From: Sphingomonadaceae bacterium | GTDB lineage: Bacteria; Pseudomonadota; Alphaproteobacteria; Sphingomonadales; Sphingomonadaceae | NCBI GenBank assembly: GCA_947442095.1 | Contig: CANEVG010000026.1 | Location: 1-16,743 of the forward strand | Length of the DNA: 16,743 nt | Direction of reading: 5' to 3' | In this document: one piece after another, positions 7,704 through 14,548 of the stretch | Layout: the number at the start of each line of letters is the position of its first letter | Numbering within the stretch: position 1 is the first letter of the stretch | Notes under the pieces: generated by a model | Databases searched by the model: none | The model's input: the letters and a program-made list of their open reading frames with translations, nothing else | What the model was told of the DNA's origin: nothing | Translations under genes and position numbers: made by a program

Positions 7704-9415
7704 TCACCAAAGACGCCATTTTCGTCGCTGCGGTCAGCGTGCTCGCCGTGGCCGCTCCCGCGCGGGCTGACACCCTGATCGACAACGTGGCCGGCCAGAC
7801 CATCGGCGCGGACGGCCATGTCGAGCGCTTCAAGGCGCTGCTCTATGATGGCGCCGGGGTGATCAAGGCTGTGATCCGCGAGGGCGAGAAGACCCCGAAG
7901 AAAGGCTTTACCGCCCGGCTTGATGGCAAGGGCCGCATCTTGCTGCCCGGCCTGATCGACGCGCATGTCCATGTGATGGGCACCGGCTACGGTGCACTGA
8001 CGCTCGATCTTTCCGAAACCAACAGTCTGGCCGAAGCGCTGGAGAAGATCGCCGCCTATGCCAAGGCGCATCCGGACCGGCCGTGGCTGATCGGACGAGG
8101 CTGGAATCAGGAACGCTGGAAGCTCGGCCGCTTCCCCACGGCCGCCGAAATCGATGCCGTGGTGGCAGACAGGCCAGTCTGGCTCGACCGCGTGGACGGC
8201 CATGCGGGCTGGGCCAATACCGCAGCGCTGAAAGCCGCCGGAGTCACCGCGGCCAGCAAGGCCCCGCCGGGCGGCGAAATCATCCACAGTGCCGATGGCG
8301 CGCCCACTGGTGTGCTGGTCGACAACGCCTCGGAACTGGTCTCCTCGCACGTGCCGCCGCCGACCGCGCGCGATCATGATGCCGCGCTGGCGCAGGCGCA
8401 GCGCCTGTTCTTCAAGCGCGGGCTCACCGCCGTGGCCGACATGGGCAGCTCGATGCAGGATTGGCAGGCCTTCCGCCGCGCTGGGGACGCCAACCAGCTC
8501 TACATCCGGATTATGGCCTATGGCGACGGGATCGAGAACACGGTGCAGATCGGCGGCCCCGGACCGAGCCCATGGCTCTATGCCGATAGGCTGCGGCTCA
8601 ACGGGGTGAAGCTCTACATGGACGGCGCGCTCGGCTCACGCGGTGCGTGGCTGAAGACTCCCTATCACGACAAACCAGAAACACGCGGCTTGCCCCGCCT
8701 CAACCAGACCCAGCTCGGCAACCTGATGAGCCGCGCCGCGATGGACAACTTCCAGATCGCGGTCCACGCCATTGGCGATGAGGCCAACGCCGTCCTGCTC
8801 GGCGCGATGGAAGACCTCTCCGCCACCTACAAGGGTGATCGGCGCTGGCGGATCGAGCATGCGCAGGTGATCGATCCGGCCGACTGGCCCACCCTGGGCC
8901 GCCTTGCCAAAACCATCGGCGTGATAGCCTCGATGCAGCCCGTGCATCAGACGTCCGACCGGCTGATGGCCGAAGCCCGGCTCGGGCCGGACCGGCTCAA
9001 GGGCGCCTATGCCTGGGCCTCGCTTAAGGGCACGGGCGCAGGCCTCGCGTTCGGATCAGACGCACCGGTCGAACTGCCCGACCCTTGGGCAGGCCTTGCC
9101 ACTGCACTCAGCCGTGAGGACGAGACCGGCGCACCTCCGAGCGGCTGGCAACCGCAGGAACGCGTCGGCCGCGAGACTGCGTTGGCGGGCTATACGTCAG
9201 CGGCGGCCCATGCCGGCTTTGCGGAAGGCCGCTTTGGCCGCATCGCGCCCGGCCAGCGCGCCGATTTCATCTTCGTCGACACCGATCCGATGACAGCGAC
9301 AGCTGCCCAGATCCGCAGGACCAAGGTGCTTGAAACCTGGGTCGGCGGCGGGAAGGTGTGGGATGCCAGCAAGCCCGAAGGCGGCGCGGCGAGCGCGGAG
9401 CCAGCGAAGAAGTAA
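7700..9415 (+). CDS. Exported amidohydrolase, YtcJ/NfdA-like (Amidohydro_3)
   Basis: A 571-residue metal-dependent amidohydrolase. The N-terminus is a Sec signal peptide, with a hydrophobic core at about 6–19 and a predicted cut after ARA at residue 23, so the enzyme is probably periplasmic. Metal ligands expected for the superfamily are visible: HVH at 89–91 in LIDAHVH, Lys about 304 in GVKLYMDGALGSRGA (candidate carboxylated lysine), His about 356 in VHAIGD, His about 387 in RIEHAQ, and Asp about 454 in FGSDAPV. The C-terminal part includes the usual GRIAPGQRADFIF strand near 512–526, closing the small beta-sandwich. Relatives hydrolyse N-substituted formamides or other amides, and the substrate here is unknown. 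Start ATG 7700 overlaps the TGA of the upstream oxidoreductase, implying coupling. The tail of about 15 residues, rich in Ala, Glu and Lys, is probably disordered. Confidence 0.9.
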   Translation: MITKDAIFVAAVSVLAVAAPARADTLIDNVAGQTIGADGHVERFKALLYDGAGVIKAVIREGEKTPKKGFTARLDGKGRILLPGLIDAHVHVMGTGYGALTLDLSETNSLAEALEKIAAYAKAHPDRPWLIGRGWNQERWKLGRFPTAAEIDAVVADRPVWLDRVDGHAGWANTAALKAAGVTAASKAPPGGEIIHSADGAPTGVLVDNASELVSSHVPPPTARDHDAALAQAQRLFFKRGLTAVADMGSSMQDWQAFRRAGDANQLYIRIMAYGDGIENTVQIGGPGPSPWLYADRLRLNGVKLYMDGALGSRGAWLKTPYHDKPETRGLPRLNQTQLGNLMSRAAMDNFQIAVHAIGDEANAVLLGAMEDLSATYKGDRRWRIEHAQVIDPADWPTLGRLAKTIGVIASMQPVHQTSDRLMAEARLGPDRLKGAYAWASLKGTGAGLAFGSDAPVELPDPWAGLATALSREDETGAPPSGWQPQERVGRETALAGYTSAAAHAGFAEGRFGRIAPGQRADFIFVDTDPMTATAAQIRRTKVLETWVGGGKVWDASKPEGGAASAEPAKK

Positions 9416-9418
9416 GGA
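9414..9418 (+). promoter_or_regulatory. Ribosome binding site of the GST-like gene
   Basis: AAGGA overlaps the TAA stop of the amidohydrolase and stands 8 bases before ATG 9427. It favours ATG 9427 over the neighbouring in-frame GTG at 9424. Confidence 0.55.
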
Positions 9419-9426
9419 CCAACGTG

Positions 9427-10353
9427 ATGGCCGAACTGATCCTGCATCACTATCCGGAATCGCCTTTTTCCGAAAAAGTCCGCGCCATTTTCGGGGCGAG
9501 ACAACTGGCATGGCGTTCGTTGCAGGTCTCGATGGTCATGCCCCGCCCTTCGACCATCGCGCTCACCGGCGGCTACCGCCGCATTCCCGTGCTGCAAGTC
9601 GGCGCGGACGTCTATTGCGACACGGCGCTGATTGCCGAATATCTCGGCGATAGGGGTAGCGGCCCCACCCTGTTTCCTGCCAGACACCGCCTCGCCGCGC
9701 AGACCCTCGCGCGCTGGGTTGATACCGAGCTGTTCTGGGCCGCCGTCACCTTGCGCTTCATGCCTGAAAACATGGGAAATTTCTTTGCCGATCCGGGTGC
9801 CGCACAGGCATTTGCCGAAGACCGCGCCAACTTCGCGCGAGGCTCCCACGTGCGCCGCCCCTCGGTCGATGAAGCGCAGGCCCGCTACGCCCGCTTCCTC
9901 GCCGAAATGGATAGCCAACTCGGCGATGGCCGCGCCTACTTGTTTGGCGCGGACTGGAGCGTCGCCGATTTCGCGGTCTATCACATGCTGTGGTTCATCC
10001 ACGCTGGTGGCGGCATGTCAGACTTATTGGCCTCGAGGCCACACGCAGCAGCATGGATGGCGCGCATGCGCGCTTTCGGGCAGCATCCGGGCGAGGCCAT
10101 TTCCGCCGACGAAGCCATCGCAGTAGCGTGTGAGGCTAATCCGCTTGCCGTCGATCAGACGAGCGACCTCCCCGGCATTCCCCCTGGCACTAAGGTTCAT
10201 GTCGCCCCAGTCGACTACGGCATCATGCCCAGCCCCGGCGTTCTCCTTCGCTGCGACAGGGACACGATAGTGATCCGCTGTGAACACGCACTCACCGGCG
10301 CGGTCAACGTGCACTTTCCAAGACACGGATTTGGCGTAACGGCAAACGGCTGA
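9427..10353 (+). CDS. Glutathione S-transferase family protein with C-terminal extension
   Basis: The protein has 308 residues. The thioredoxin-like N-domain covers about 3–77: YPESPFSEKVR (9–19) holds the likely glutathione-activating Ser region, RIPVL (52–56) gives the cis-proline, and the glutathione gamma-glutamyl contact region is CDTALIAEYL (64–73). The helical C-domain spans about 88–220, with the N-capping-box-like segment SVADFAVYH at 178–186. Canonical GSTs end near residue 200–230. Here about 85 further residues follow, the last 55 (254–308) being beta-rich with VHVAPVDYG and VHFPRHGFGV. This extension occurs, to my memory, in a subset of proteobacterial GST-like proteins and has no assigned role. 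ATG 9427 follows the amidohydrolase by 11 bases, so it is probably the third gene of that operon. It converges with tatC 19 bases downstream, with no evident terminator between them. Confidence 0.85.
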   Translation: MAELILHHYPESPFSEKVRAIFGARQLAWRSLQVSMVMPRPSTIALTGGYRRIPVLQVGADVYCDTALIAEYLGDRGSGPTLFPARHRLAAQTLARWVDTELFWAAVTLRFMPENMGNFFADPGAAQAFAEDRANFARGSHVRRPSVDEAQARYARFLAEMDSQLGDGRAYLFGADWSVADFAVYHMLWFIHAGGGMSDLLASRPHAAAWMARMRAFGQHPGEAISADEAIAVACEANPLAVDQTSDLPGIPPGTKVHVAPVDYGIMPSPGVLLRCDRDTIVIRCEHALTGAVNVHFPRHGFGVTANG

Positions 10354-10372
10354 TCGAGCAGACGCTGCAGGG

Positions 10373-11158
10373 TCAGGCCGCCTCTGCTTCCGCTTTGGCT
10401 TTCTCCGCCGCGTCCTTCTTTTCGGCAAAGCGCATCACGATGAGCGTGCCTTCGAACAGGATCATTAGCGGGATCGCCAGCATCAGCTGGCTGAGCACGT
10501 CCGGCGGGGTGATCACCGCCGCAAGCGCGGTGATGCCCACGATCACATAGCGCCGCGCCGCCACGAGCTGCGCGCGGCTCACGATGCCTGCGCGGTTGAG
10601 CAGCATCAGCAGCACCGGCAGGAGGAAGCTCACCCCAAAGGCGAAGATGAACTGCATCACGAGGCTAAGATATTCCTCGATCCCCGGCAGCGCCTGCAGT
10701 TGCAGCCCGCCCCGGTCCCCCTGAAAGGCGATGAACCACTTGAACGCGGTGGGCATCACGAAGAAATAAGCGAGGCTCGCACCCGAGCCGAACAGCACCG
10801 GCGTCGCGATCAGAAACGGCAAAAACGCTTTCTTTTCCTTGACATAGAGCCCCGGCGCGACAAACGCCCAGAGCTGGTTGGCAATGACCGGAAAGCTGAT
10901 GAGAAACGCCGCGAAGAGCGAGACCTTAAGGTCCACGAAGAACGCCGAATAGAGCTTGGTGTAGATCAGCTTGCCCTGCCCCGGCGGGAAGGCATGAGCC
11001 AGCGGCTGGACCAGAATGCCGAGGATGGTGTCGGCAAAATAGAAGCAGACCGCAAAGGCAATGGCGATGGCATAGACACAGCGCAGCAGCCGCGTGCGCA
11101 GTTCGAGCAGGTGATCGAGCAGCGGCGCCTGGCTCTCATCGATATCGCGCACGATCAC
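10373..11158 (-). CDS. tatC: TatC, twin-arginine translocase receptor subunit
   Basis: The protein has 261 residues and six predicted membrane helices, at roughly 24–48, 76–101, 116–140, 163–188, 203–219 and 223–243. Conserved TatC features are visible: HLLELRTRL (16–24), containing the signal-peptide-binding Glu19; the loop PGLYVKEKK (102–110) with Glu108; and the membrane-proximal EEY (161–163). It binds twin-arginine signal peptides and, with TatB and TatA, exports folded proteins across the inner membrane. The start is GTG at 11158, overlapping the TGA of tatB as GTGA. A second GTG is codon 3. The C-terminal tail of about 15 residues is an Ala/Glu/Lys-rich run predicted to be cytoplasmic. 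It is the last gene of the nagZ–scpAB–tatABC run and converges with the GST-like gene. Confidence 0.96.
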   Translation of the reverse strand: MIVRDIDESQAPLLDHLLELRTRLLRCVYAIAIAFAVCFYFADTILGILVQPLAHAFPPGQGKLIYTKLYSAFFVDLKVSLFAAFLISFPVIANQLWAFVAPGLYVKEKKAFLPFLIATPVLFGSGASLAYFFVMPTAFKWFIAFQGDRGGLQLQALPGIEEYLSLVMQFIFAFGVSFLLPVLLMLLNRAGIVSRAQLVAARRYVIVGITALAAVITPPDVLSQLMLAIPLMILFEGTLIVMRFAEKKDAAEKAKAEAEAA

Positions 11159-11619
11159 GGCGTGCCGCCCCCTACTGTTTCTCGGCCCGTACCCCGGGCG
11201 CGGGCTGGGCGCTCGGCAATCGGCAGCAACTCACCCAAGGTTTCGGGCGCTGCCGCCGCCATCGGCTCGGTCGGTGCGTGCGCCGCAATTTCGGGATCGA
11301 GCGGGGCGGGCAGCGCTTCCATCAAGGGCGCGGCGGTCTGATCGACTGCGGCCTCTGCCGTCTGGCCTTCAGCAGGATCGGGCGCGGGGTGCGCGGCCAT
11401 GATCGCGGCGTTCTGTTCCTTCCACTTGCGCTCCATCTCCTCCATTTCCGCCTCGCGGATCATGGTTTCGATACCAGTGCGGAAGTGGCCGGACACGCGC
11501 CGCACTTTGCCCAGCCAACGCCCCGCCGTGCGCAGCGCGAGCGGCAGGTCCTTGGGGCCGATCACGATGATCGCCACGATGACGACAAGCAGCAGCTCGG
11601 AAGGCGCAATATCGAACAT
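11155..11619 (-). CDS. tatB: TatB, twin-arginine translocase subunit
   Basis: The protein has 154 residues. It starts with the TatB hallmark MFDIAPSELL, with the conserved Glu at position 8. Its single membrane helix runs through about 20, then comes a Gly-Pro hinge at 21–22 and an amphipathic helix (about 24–60) that turns into a charged helix rich in Glu, Lys and Met. From about residue 75 the tail is Ala/Pro-rich and probably disordered. TatB forms the receptor complex with TatC for twin-arginine precursors. Sequence and order (tatA upstream, tatC downstream with a 4-base overlap) separate it from TatA. The gap to the upstream tatA stop is 41 bases. The ribosome site before ATG 11619 is a modest GGGA. 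Confidence 0.95.
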   Translation of the reverse strand: MFDIAPSELLLVVIVAIIVIGPKDLPLALRTAGRWLGKVRRVSGHFRTGIETMIREAEMEEMERKWKEQNAAIMAAHPAPDPAEGQTAEAAVDQTAAPLMEALPAPLDPEIAAHAPTEPMAAAAPETLGELLPIAERPARARGTGRETVGGGTP

Positions 11620-11660
11620 CGACTGTCCCGGGTAAGCTAGGAGGGATCAGACAGTACGGT

Positions 11661-11909
11661 TCAAACGGTGCCGCTGGTGCCCGAGGTCTCAGTCGTGGTC
11701 TGCGTTGCCGCCGGAGCAGGCGCGGAAGGCTGCTGCAGCTGTGCCGGCGGCGGACCGACTGGACGGTCGGTTTCCTCGGTCATGCCCTGCTTGAAGCTTT
11801 TGATGCCTTTGCCGAAATCGCCCATCATCTCGGAAATCCGGCCGCGACCGAACAGGATGAGGACCACCAGCGCGAGAATGATCAGATGCGGAAGGGACAA
11901 GCCGCCCAT
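11661..11909 (-). CDS. tatA: TatA, twin-arginine translocase pore subunit
   Basis: An 82-residue protein from ATG 11909. The membrane helix (about 6–20) is followed by the TatA hinge FGRGRIS (20–26), the amphipathic helix MMGDFGKGIKSFKQGM (28–43) and a Pro/Gln/Thr-rich tail. TatA oligomers form the transport path recruited by TatBC. The frame is open 57 bases further upstream, but an AAGGAG ribosome site 8 bases before ATG 11909 and alignment with normal TatA N-termini (MGG-S) settle the start. The gene follows scpB after a 72-base gap that may contain additional regulatory sequence. It belongs to the nagZ–scpAB–tatABC run. Confidence 0.95.
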   Translation of the reverse strand: MGGLSLPHLIILALVVLILFGRGRISEMMGDFGKGIKSFKQGMTEETDRPVGPPPAQLQQPSAPAPAATQTTTETSGTSGTV

Positions 11910-11917
11910 GGGTAAAT

Positions 11918-11923
11918 CTCCTT
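11918..11923 (-). promoter_or_regulatory. Ribosome binding site of tatA
   Basis: Read on the minus strand this is AAGGAG, the best Shine–Dalgarno match in the window, placed 8 bases before ATG 11909. It fixes the tatA start against the longer open frame that begins at 11966. Its strength fits the high TatA dose needed relative to TatB and TatC. Confidence 0.7.
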
Positions 11924-11981
11924 GATGCCCCACTAGATAGGGCATCCATTCGGAAACTGCCAGCAAGCTCGCGAAGATTCG

Positions 11982-12563
11982 TCAAGCCTGCCCTAATTCC
12001 TGCTCGCCATCCTCCATCATCCCGGCAAAAACGGCCTCTACCGGATCTAGCAGCCCGGCGGCGCGCAGTTCCTCGATTCCCGGCAGATCGCGCCGCGTTT
12101 CGAGGCCGAAATGCGCCAGAAACGTCGGCGTCGTGGCGTAGATCGTCGGCCGCCCCGGCCCTTCGCGCCGCCCGGCCACGCGCACCCAGCCCGCTTCCAT
12201 CAGCACGTCGAGCGTGCCCCTCGCGGTCTGCACGCCGCGGATCGCCTCTATTTCCGCGCGGCTCACTGGCTCATGATAGGCAATGATCGCGAGCGCCTCG
12301 GTCGCTGCGCGCGAAAGGCGGCGCACGTCCTCGCGCTCGCGCCGCAAGAGATGCGCCAGATTGGGCGCGGTTTGGAAATGCCAGCGCCCGCCCCGCTCGA
12401 CGAGTTCGATCCCGCGCCCGGCATAGTGCGCCGCAAGCGTTTCCAGCGCACCCTCCACCGCAGCGCCGTTCAGATGCCGCGCGATCTCCTCCACGCTCAT
12501 CGGCGCATCGGCGGCAAACAGCGCCGCCTCGACCGCGCGCACCAGGTCATCCGGCCGCTCCAT
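11982..12563 (-). CDS. scpB: ScpB, segregation and condensation protein B
   Basis: A 193-residue protein from ATG 12563, which overlaps the scpA stop as ATGA. It has two winged-helix-like domains. The first runs about 5–80, starting with RAVEAALFAADAPMSVEEIA, a usual ScpB opening. The second runs about 88–165 and contains ATEALAIIAYHEPVSRAEIEAIRG and the family's GRPTIYATT (about 143–151). ScpB dimers bind the SMC–ScpA (kleisin) complex in chromosome condensation and segregation. The same frame is open upstream to 13103, but that part runs in a shadow frame of scpA. The C-terminus of about 30 residues is acidic. The cytoplasmic role and partner gene scpA next to it make this call firm. Confidence 0.94.
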   Translation of the reverse strand: MERPDDLVRAVEAALFAADAPMSVEEIARHLNGAAVEGALETLAAHYAGRGIELVERGGRWHFQTAPNLAHLLRREREDVRRLSRAATEALAIIAYHEPVSRAEIEAIRGVQTARGTLDVLMEAGWVRVAGRREGPGRPTIYATTPTFLAHFGLETRRDLPGIEELRAAGLLDPVEAVFAGMMEDGEQELGQA

Positions 12564-13393
12564 CAGCCCCGCCCTTTCCGGAGCATCAGCGGCGCGAATG
12601 TCTCCGCCTGCGCGATCTCCACTTTCCCCTGCTTGGCGAGCTCCAGCGCCGCGACAAAGCTGGAGGCCAACGCCGAACGCACCAGCCGGGGATCGCAGCC
12701 CGCATCGTGCGCGGGCAGGAACCGCGATAGCTCGGTCCACTCGATCGCCGCACCGATCATCGCCTCGACTCGCGCAATCGCGTTCTCCAGCGTCATCACC
12801 GGGCGAGAGCGCACCATATGGACCACGGGCGCGGTGCGCTGCTTGATCGTGCCGTAGGCCTGAATCAGCGCAAACAGATCGCATTCCCAGCGCACCTCGC
12901 GGTCGGTGCGCAGCCCCTCGGGCGCGCCGCGCACAAACACATCGCGCCCCAACCGGTCGCGCGCCATCAGCCGCGCCCCCGCCTCGCGCATCGCGCTCAG
13001 CCGCTGCAGGCGCAGTTGCAGGCGGAGCGCGATTTCCTCTGGGCTGGGCTGAATTTCGGGGTCGCGCGGCAGCAGCAGCAGCGACTTCAGCCACGCCAGC
13101 CACGCCGCCATTACCAGATAATCAGCCGCCAGTTCCAGCCGCTGCGCGCCCGCGCGCTCGACGAATTCGAGGTATTGATCCACCAGCGCCAGGATCGAAA
13201 TGCGCCTGAGATCCACCTTCTGCCGCCGCGCCAAATCGAGCAGCAAGTGCAGCGGCCCTTCCCAGCCGTCGATGGTCAGCATCAGCGTATCCGCCCCGCC
13301 CGCACCGGGCTCGGACGGCATAGCGAGCGCGGCCTCGTCCCACGCCGCCGCCTCGCTCAGCACAAGCTTCGGTGGAGCGGCGGTGTCAGCCAT
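12563..13393 (-). CDS. scpA: ScpA, segregation and condensation protein A (kleisin)
   Basis: The protein has 276 residues. After a variable N-terminal tail of about 38 residues, longer than the usual short tail, the kleisin N-domain begins with IDGWEGPLHLLLDLARRQ (41–58), matching the family's F-x-GPL-x-LLL core. The helical SMC-binding segment continues with DQYLEFV and ADYLVMAAWLAWLKS. The middle linker is Arg-rich, and the C-terminal winged helix (about 205–275) is expected to bind the SMC head. ScpA bridges SMC heads and recruits ScpB. Start ATG 13393 overlaps the stop of nagZ as ATGA, and its own stop overlaps the scpB start. In alphaproteobacteria scpAB commonly follows nagZ, as it does here. 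Confidence 0.94.
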   Translation of the reverse strand: MADTAAPPKLVLSEAAAWDEAALAMPSEPGAGGADTLMLTIDGWEGPLHLLLDLARRQKVDLRRISILALVDQYLEFVERAGAQRLELAADYLVMAAWLAWLKSLLLLPRDPEIQPSPEEIALRLQLRLQRLSAMREAGARLMARDRLGRDVFVRGAPEGLRTDREVRWECDLFALIQAYGTIKQRTAPVVHMVRSRPVMTLENAIARVEAMIGAAIEWTELSRFLPAHDAGCDPRLVRSALASSFVAALELAKQGKVEIAQAETFAPLMLRKGRG

Positions 13394-14412
13394 CAGGCAC
13401 TCAGGGCCAGCAACCGGTCGCGCGTCCCCACCCGCTCGGCCTGCCGCGCCAGATCGACCGGGGCGGCAAAGTCGCTCGTGGAGGCCAGCGCACGCTCGAG
13501 CCGCGCGGCGGTCTTGGCAGACATCGGCACGAGCGTTTCCGCAATGCCGATCATGTCGTCCATCTTCGCCCAGCAGTTGAGCGCGATGTCGCAGCCCGCC
13601 GCTTGCGCGCGCGCCGCCCGGTCGGGCACCGCGCCCCCCAGCGCCTGCATATCCAGATCGTCGGTCAACAGCAGCCCATCAAAGCCTATCCGGCTGCGGA
13701 TCACGTCGCGGATCACCGTGCTCGAAAGCGTCGCGGGGAGCTCCGCATCCCACACCGGATAGCGCACATGCCCGGTCATGCCGATCGCGCTATCGTTCAG
13801 GCTTCGGAATGGCGCGAGATCGGTCTCCAGCTCTTCGGCGCTCGCGGTCACGGTGGGCAGTTCCTTGTGGCTGTCCACCGCGGCCCGCCCATGCCCCGGA
13901 ATATGCTTGATCACGCCTGCCACCCCGGCCCGCGCAAGACCTTCCAGCACCGCGCGGCCCATGGCCGCCACGCGCAGCGGCTCGTGCCCCAGGGCGCGAT
14001 CGCCGACCACATCGTGCGCACCTGCTTGCCGCACATCGAGCAGCGGCAGGCAATCGACGCTGATCCCGACTTCGGCCAGATCGAGCCCCAGCGCCTCGGC
14101 ATGCGCGCGCACGGCCTCGATCGCGCTGATCGGCGCAGTCTCGTAAAGCCGGTCGAACGCCTCGCCCGCCGGATAGGCAGCCCAGACCGGCGGCTTCATC
14201 CGCGCAACCCGACCGCCTTCCTGATCGATGCAGATAAAGGTGCGCGCCCGCCCGTGCAGCTCGCGCAGGTCATCGGTCAGCGCACGGACTTGCACGCGGC
14301 TTTCCACATTGCGGCCAAACAGGATGTAGCCCGCCGGATCGGCATCGCGGAAAAACGCCCGCTCGTCATCGCTGAGGGTAAGGCCCGAAAGGCCAAAGAT
14401 CGCTGGAAGCAT
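13393..14412 (-). CDS. nagZ: NagZ, beta-N-acetylglucosaminidase (GH3)
   Basis: The protein has 339 residues. The GH3 TIM-barrel motifs are present: GYILFGRN (28–35), CIDQEGGRVAR (61–71), the NagZ-specific loop KHIPGHG (169–175) carrying the His that acts in acid/base catalysis, and LLLTDDLDMQALGG (247–260) with the nucleophile Asp at 251 or 252. NagZ removes GlcNAc from anhydro-muropeptides in cell-wall recycling and can influence AmpC induction. There is no signal peptide, which fits a cytoplasmic enzyme. ATG 14412 is preferred over the longer open frame to 14559, because the extra 49 residues are Arg/Ser-rich and unlike NagZ. The ribosome site before it is weak. Downstream it overlaps scpA by 4 bases. 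Upstream, the hydrolase remnant on the opposite strand separates it from the SPOR gene, so it must have its own promoter within about 140 bases or rely on read-through. Confidence 0.95.
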   Translation of the reverse strand: MLPAIFGLSGLTLSDDERAFFRDADPAGYILFGRNVESRVQVRALTDDLRELHGRARTFICIDQEGGRVARMKPPVWAAYPAGEAFDRLYETAPISAIEAVRAHAEALGLDLAEVGISVDCLPLLDVRQAGAHDVVGDRALGHEPLRVAAMGRAVLEGLARAGVAGVIKHIPGHGRAAVDSHKELPTVTASAEELETDLAPFRSLNDSAIGMTGHVRYPVWDAELPATLSSTVIRDVIRSRIGFDGLLLTDDLDMQALGGAVPDRAARAQAAGCDIALNCWAKMDDMIGIAETLVPMSAKTAARLERALASTSDFAAPVDLARQAERVGTRDRLLALSA

Positions 14413-14504
14413 GCGTTGAGGATGCGCGCAAATGTGCGAGCCTGGCAAGGCGGCGCGGCGCGTTTGGCGGGGAAAAGGGCAGCGATCCTTGCCTGCCTTT
14501 CTCG

Positions 14505-14519
14505 AAAGTGCTGCACTTT
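14505..14519. repeat. Short perfect inverted repeat between nagZ and the hydrolase remnant
   Basis: AAAGTGC-T-GCACTTT is a 7-base perfect dyad with a one-base centre, 30 bases before the hydrolase ATG and 93 bases before the nagZ ATG, inside their divergent intergenic region. It could be an operator for either gene, but it is short enough to be chance. Confidence 0.3.
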
Positions 14520-14548
14520 GAGGTGCCCCCAGCCAGGATCCTCCGCCC

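Noticed and set aside
12564..13103. Upstream extension of the scpB frame
   Set aside because: It overlaps scpA in another frame and is low-complexity. ATG 12563 with the ATGA overlap gives a normal ScpB length.
14413..14440. TTGCCA with 17-base spacing as a nagZ promoter
   Set aside because: The matching -10 element (GCATCC) is too poor to call a promoter from sequence alone.
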